A stretch of DNA of 15,448 bases from an uncultured Muribaculaceae bacterium (lineage in GTDB: Bacteria > Bacteroidota > Bacteroidia > Bacteroidales > Muribaculaceae), in assembly GCA_910578305.1 (NCBI GenBank), contig CAJTQH010000054.1, positions 1-15,448 of the forward strand. Reading direction: 5' to 3'. The notes under the pieces are model-generated. The model did no database searches. It was given only the letters and a program-made list of their open reading frames with translations, and was not told where the DNA came from. Shown here piece by piece: positions 14,627-15,448 of this stretch (position 1 is its first letter; every line of letters begins with the position of its first letter). A program made the position numbers and the translations under genes.

Positions 14627-15389
14627 TATATTTCCAAAAACGCACAGGCATATCCTGACGCTGCTTCCGGGGATTTATTCGTTCGCGAATAGCGATAGCA
14701 TCGAAATACGTCTGCCAAAGCGACTGCATCAGATCCTCCTCCCCGTCCTTGACAGCATCAGGCAGTTGCCCGTCCGGCATCAAATAAGAAACGTTATCGA
14801 GTGTCATATGCCGAGCCGAAACACCATCAAACGTAAACCCATAATCGCGCAATCGATCATATACAATAAACCGACTATCGGAAAAGCGGTCGGAAAAATG
14901 CTCAATCACCATCGGCAACACATCATATAGCGGTTCGAGCATCGCGAAGTATGTGCCGTCGGAAGCCTTCTGAAATCGGGCAAACTGAGCCAGACGGTGA
15001 ACTTCATATCTCACCTTGCGGCTATTACGCAACATATCCACAATATCAGGATCGCTGAAATCTCGCTCTACGCCTGAATCCGGGCTATCGACCACCCTGC
15101 ATATTATACGAAACAGCTGATTGTCGACACTCTCCGAATCGCAGAGATACGAAGTAACCAATGCCGACAACGCACTCTCTGACATTTTACCCGCCAGATG
15201 CCGCCACACACGCTCGGCTTTCGCTTCATCGGTATGTATGCAAACGACATTGTCGGTAAAAAGCGAAGGCTGCATACCGGCATCACGCACCAAAACCACC
15301 GGACGCTCTCGACGCAAATAAGACTCAAACACAGCCGTAAGCAGACCGTTAAATCCGGTGTCGACAATATATATCCGGTCACCAACCAT
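14583..15389 (-). CDS. DUF4130 / TIGR03915-type probable DNA metabolism protein
   Basis: A 268-residue protein of the DUF4130 (TIGR03915) family. Recognisable blocks are the N-terminal YIVDTGFNGLLTAVFESY, then VRYEVHRLAQFARFQ, MLEPLYDVLPMVIEHFSDRF and FIVYDRLRDYGFTFDG. The C-terminal signature WQTYFDAIAIRERINPRKQRQ is followed by MPVRFWKYITEM. In some phyla this domain is fused to a uracil-DNA-glycosylase-like domain (TIGR03914); here the protein ends just after the signature, so no glycosylase is attached. The family is found beside a radical-SAM protein (TIGR03916) proposed to act in DNA modification or repair. No biochemical function is known to me. The ATG at 15389 overlaps the upstream gene's end by 11 bases, indicating translational coupling; an in-frame TTG at 15395 is a less likely start. 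It is convergent with the homocysteine methyltransferase gene, with a 44-bp overlap. Confidence 0.88.
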   Translation of the reverse strand: MVGDRIYIVDTGFNGLLTAVFESYLRRERPVVLVRDAGMQPSLFTDNVVCIHTDEAKAERVWRHLAGKMSESALSALVTSYLCDSESVDNQLFRIICRVVDSPDSGVERDFSDPDIVDMLRNSRKVRYEVHRLAQFARFQKASDGTYFAMLEPLYDVLPMVIEHFSDRFSDSRFIVYDRLRDYGFTFDGVSARHMTLDNVSYLMPDGQLPDAVKDGEEDLMQSLWQTYFDAIAIRERINPRKQRQDMPVRFWKYITEMQSRRHVDISD

Positions 15390-15448
15390 CGCCAAAATCC
15401 AGTTGCAGCTGACGAGCTACCACATCCGGCCTCGACTCACGTAAAGAC
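15379..15448 (-). CDS. 3' end of an upstream gene, probably the radical-SAM partner of DUF4130
   Basis: Only the last 22 codons and the stop are inside the window: SLRESRPDVVARQ followed by LQLDFGDGW and TGA (15381-15379). The rest lies past the right edge. The reading is chosen because it stays open to the edge and its stop overlaps the DUF4130 start by 11 bases. A QLxLF/QLDF-like acidic tail is, as I recall, how TIGR03916 radical-SAM proteins tend to end. The cluster CxxxCxxC cannot be seen here. The identity therefore rests mainly on the known pairing of the two families. Confidence 0.55.
   Translation of the reverse strand, partial: SLRESRPDVVARQLQLDFGDGW

Noticed and set aside
1..15448. 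Mobile element, phage, CRISPR or defence island
   Set aside because: No transposase, integrase, regular direct-repeat array, or recognisable nuclease/toxin genes were found; gene order is of housekeeping type.

Overview
The window looks like chromosomal DNA of a Bacteroidales bacterium. Several things support this. There are four good matches to the Bacteroidota -7 promoter box (TAnnTTTG), and one of them (one mismatch in the -7 box) has a perfect TTTG 19 bases upstream. Shine-Dalgarno-like sites are absent and leaders are A/T-rich. FeoA is fused to FeoB, the glycogen synthase is of the eukaryote-like GT3 type, the OmpP1/FadL-like barrel is of a kind common in the order, and a radical-SAM/DUF4130 gene pair sits at the right edge. 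A gut family such as Muribaculaceae is plausible, but that is inference. I saw no insertion sequence, phage gene, CRISPR array, tRNA or rRNA.

Layout. 1-4896 is a glycogen/alpha-glucan locus. A GT3 glycogen synthase and an alpha-glucan phosphorylase (cut by the left edge) run leftward as a likely operon. A type I pullulanase (debranching, GH13) diverges from them across a promoter region of about 310 bp. Together they would build the glucan, phosphorolyse its linear chains and open its branches. 5052-7457 is a FeoAB fusion for Fe(II) uptake. It has a clear promoter, and a 7-5-7 palindrome just upstream that could be a metal-regulator operator. It converges with mutS2 (7464-9908, minus), with 6 bp between the stop codons.

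10063-14626 runs rightward. It holds a small HdeD-like six-helix membrane protein closed by a strong hairpin, then an exported protein with a Trp/Gly/His-rich centre, YRPG repeats and an RG-rich tail. A FadL/OmpP1-like outer-membrane barrel protein follows. Last is a stand-alone homocysteine methyltransferase resembling only the first domain of MetH. A terminator-like hairpin lies inside the first codons of that last ORF, so its start is in doubt.

14583-15448 (minus) holds a DUF4130 'DNA metabolism' protein. Its start overlaps the 3' end of a gene that continues off the right edge and is most likely its usual radical-SAM partner. Its own 3' end overlaps the methyltransferase gene by 44 bp, tail to tail.

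Most genes are recognisable housekeeping or accessory functions. The least explained items are the low-complexity exported protein, the DUF4130/rSAM pair, the single-domain MetH-like enzyme with its embedded hairpin, and the feoB palindrome. I do not see a clearly new multi-gene system.
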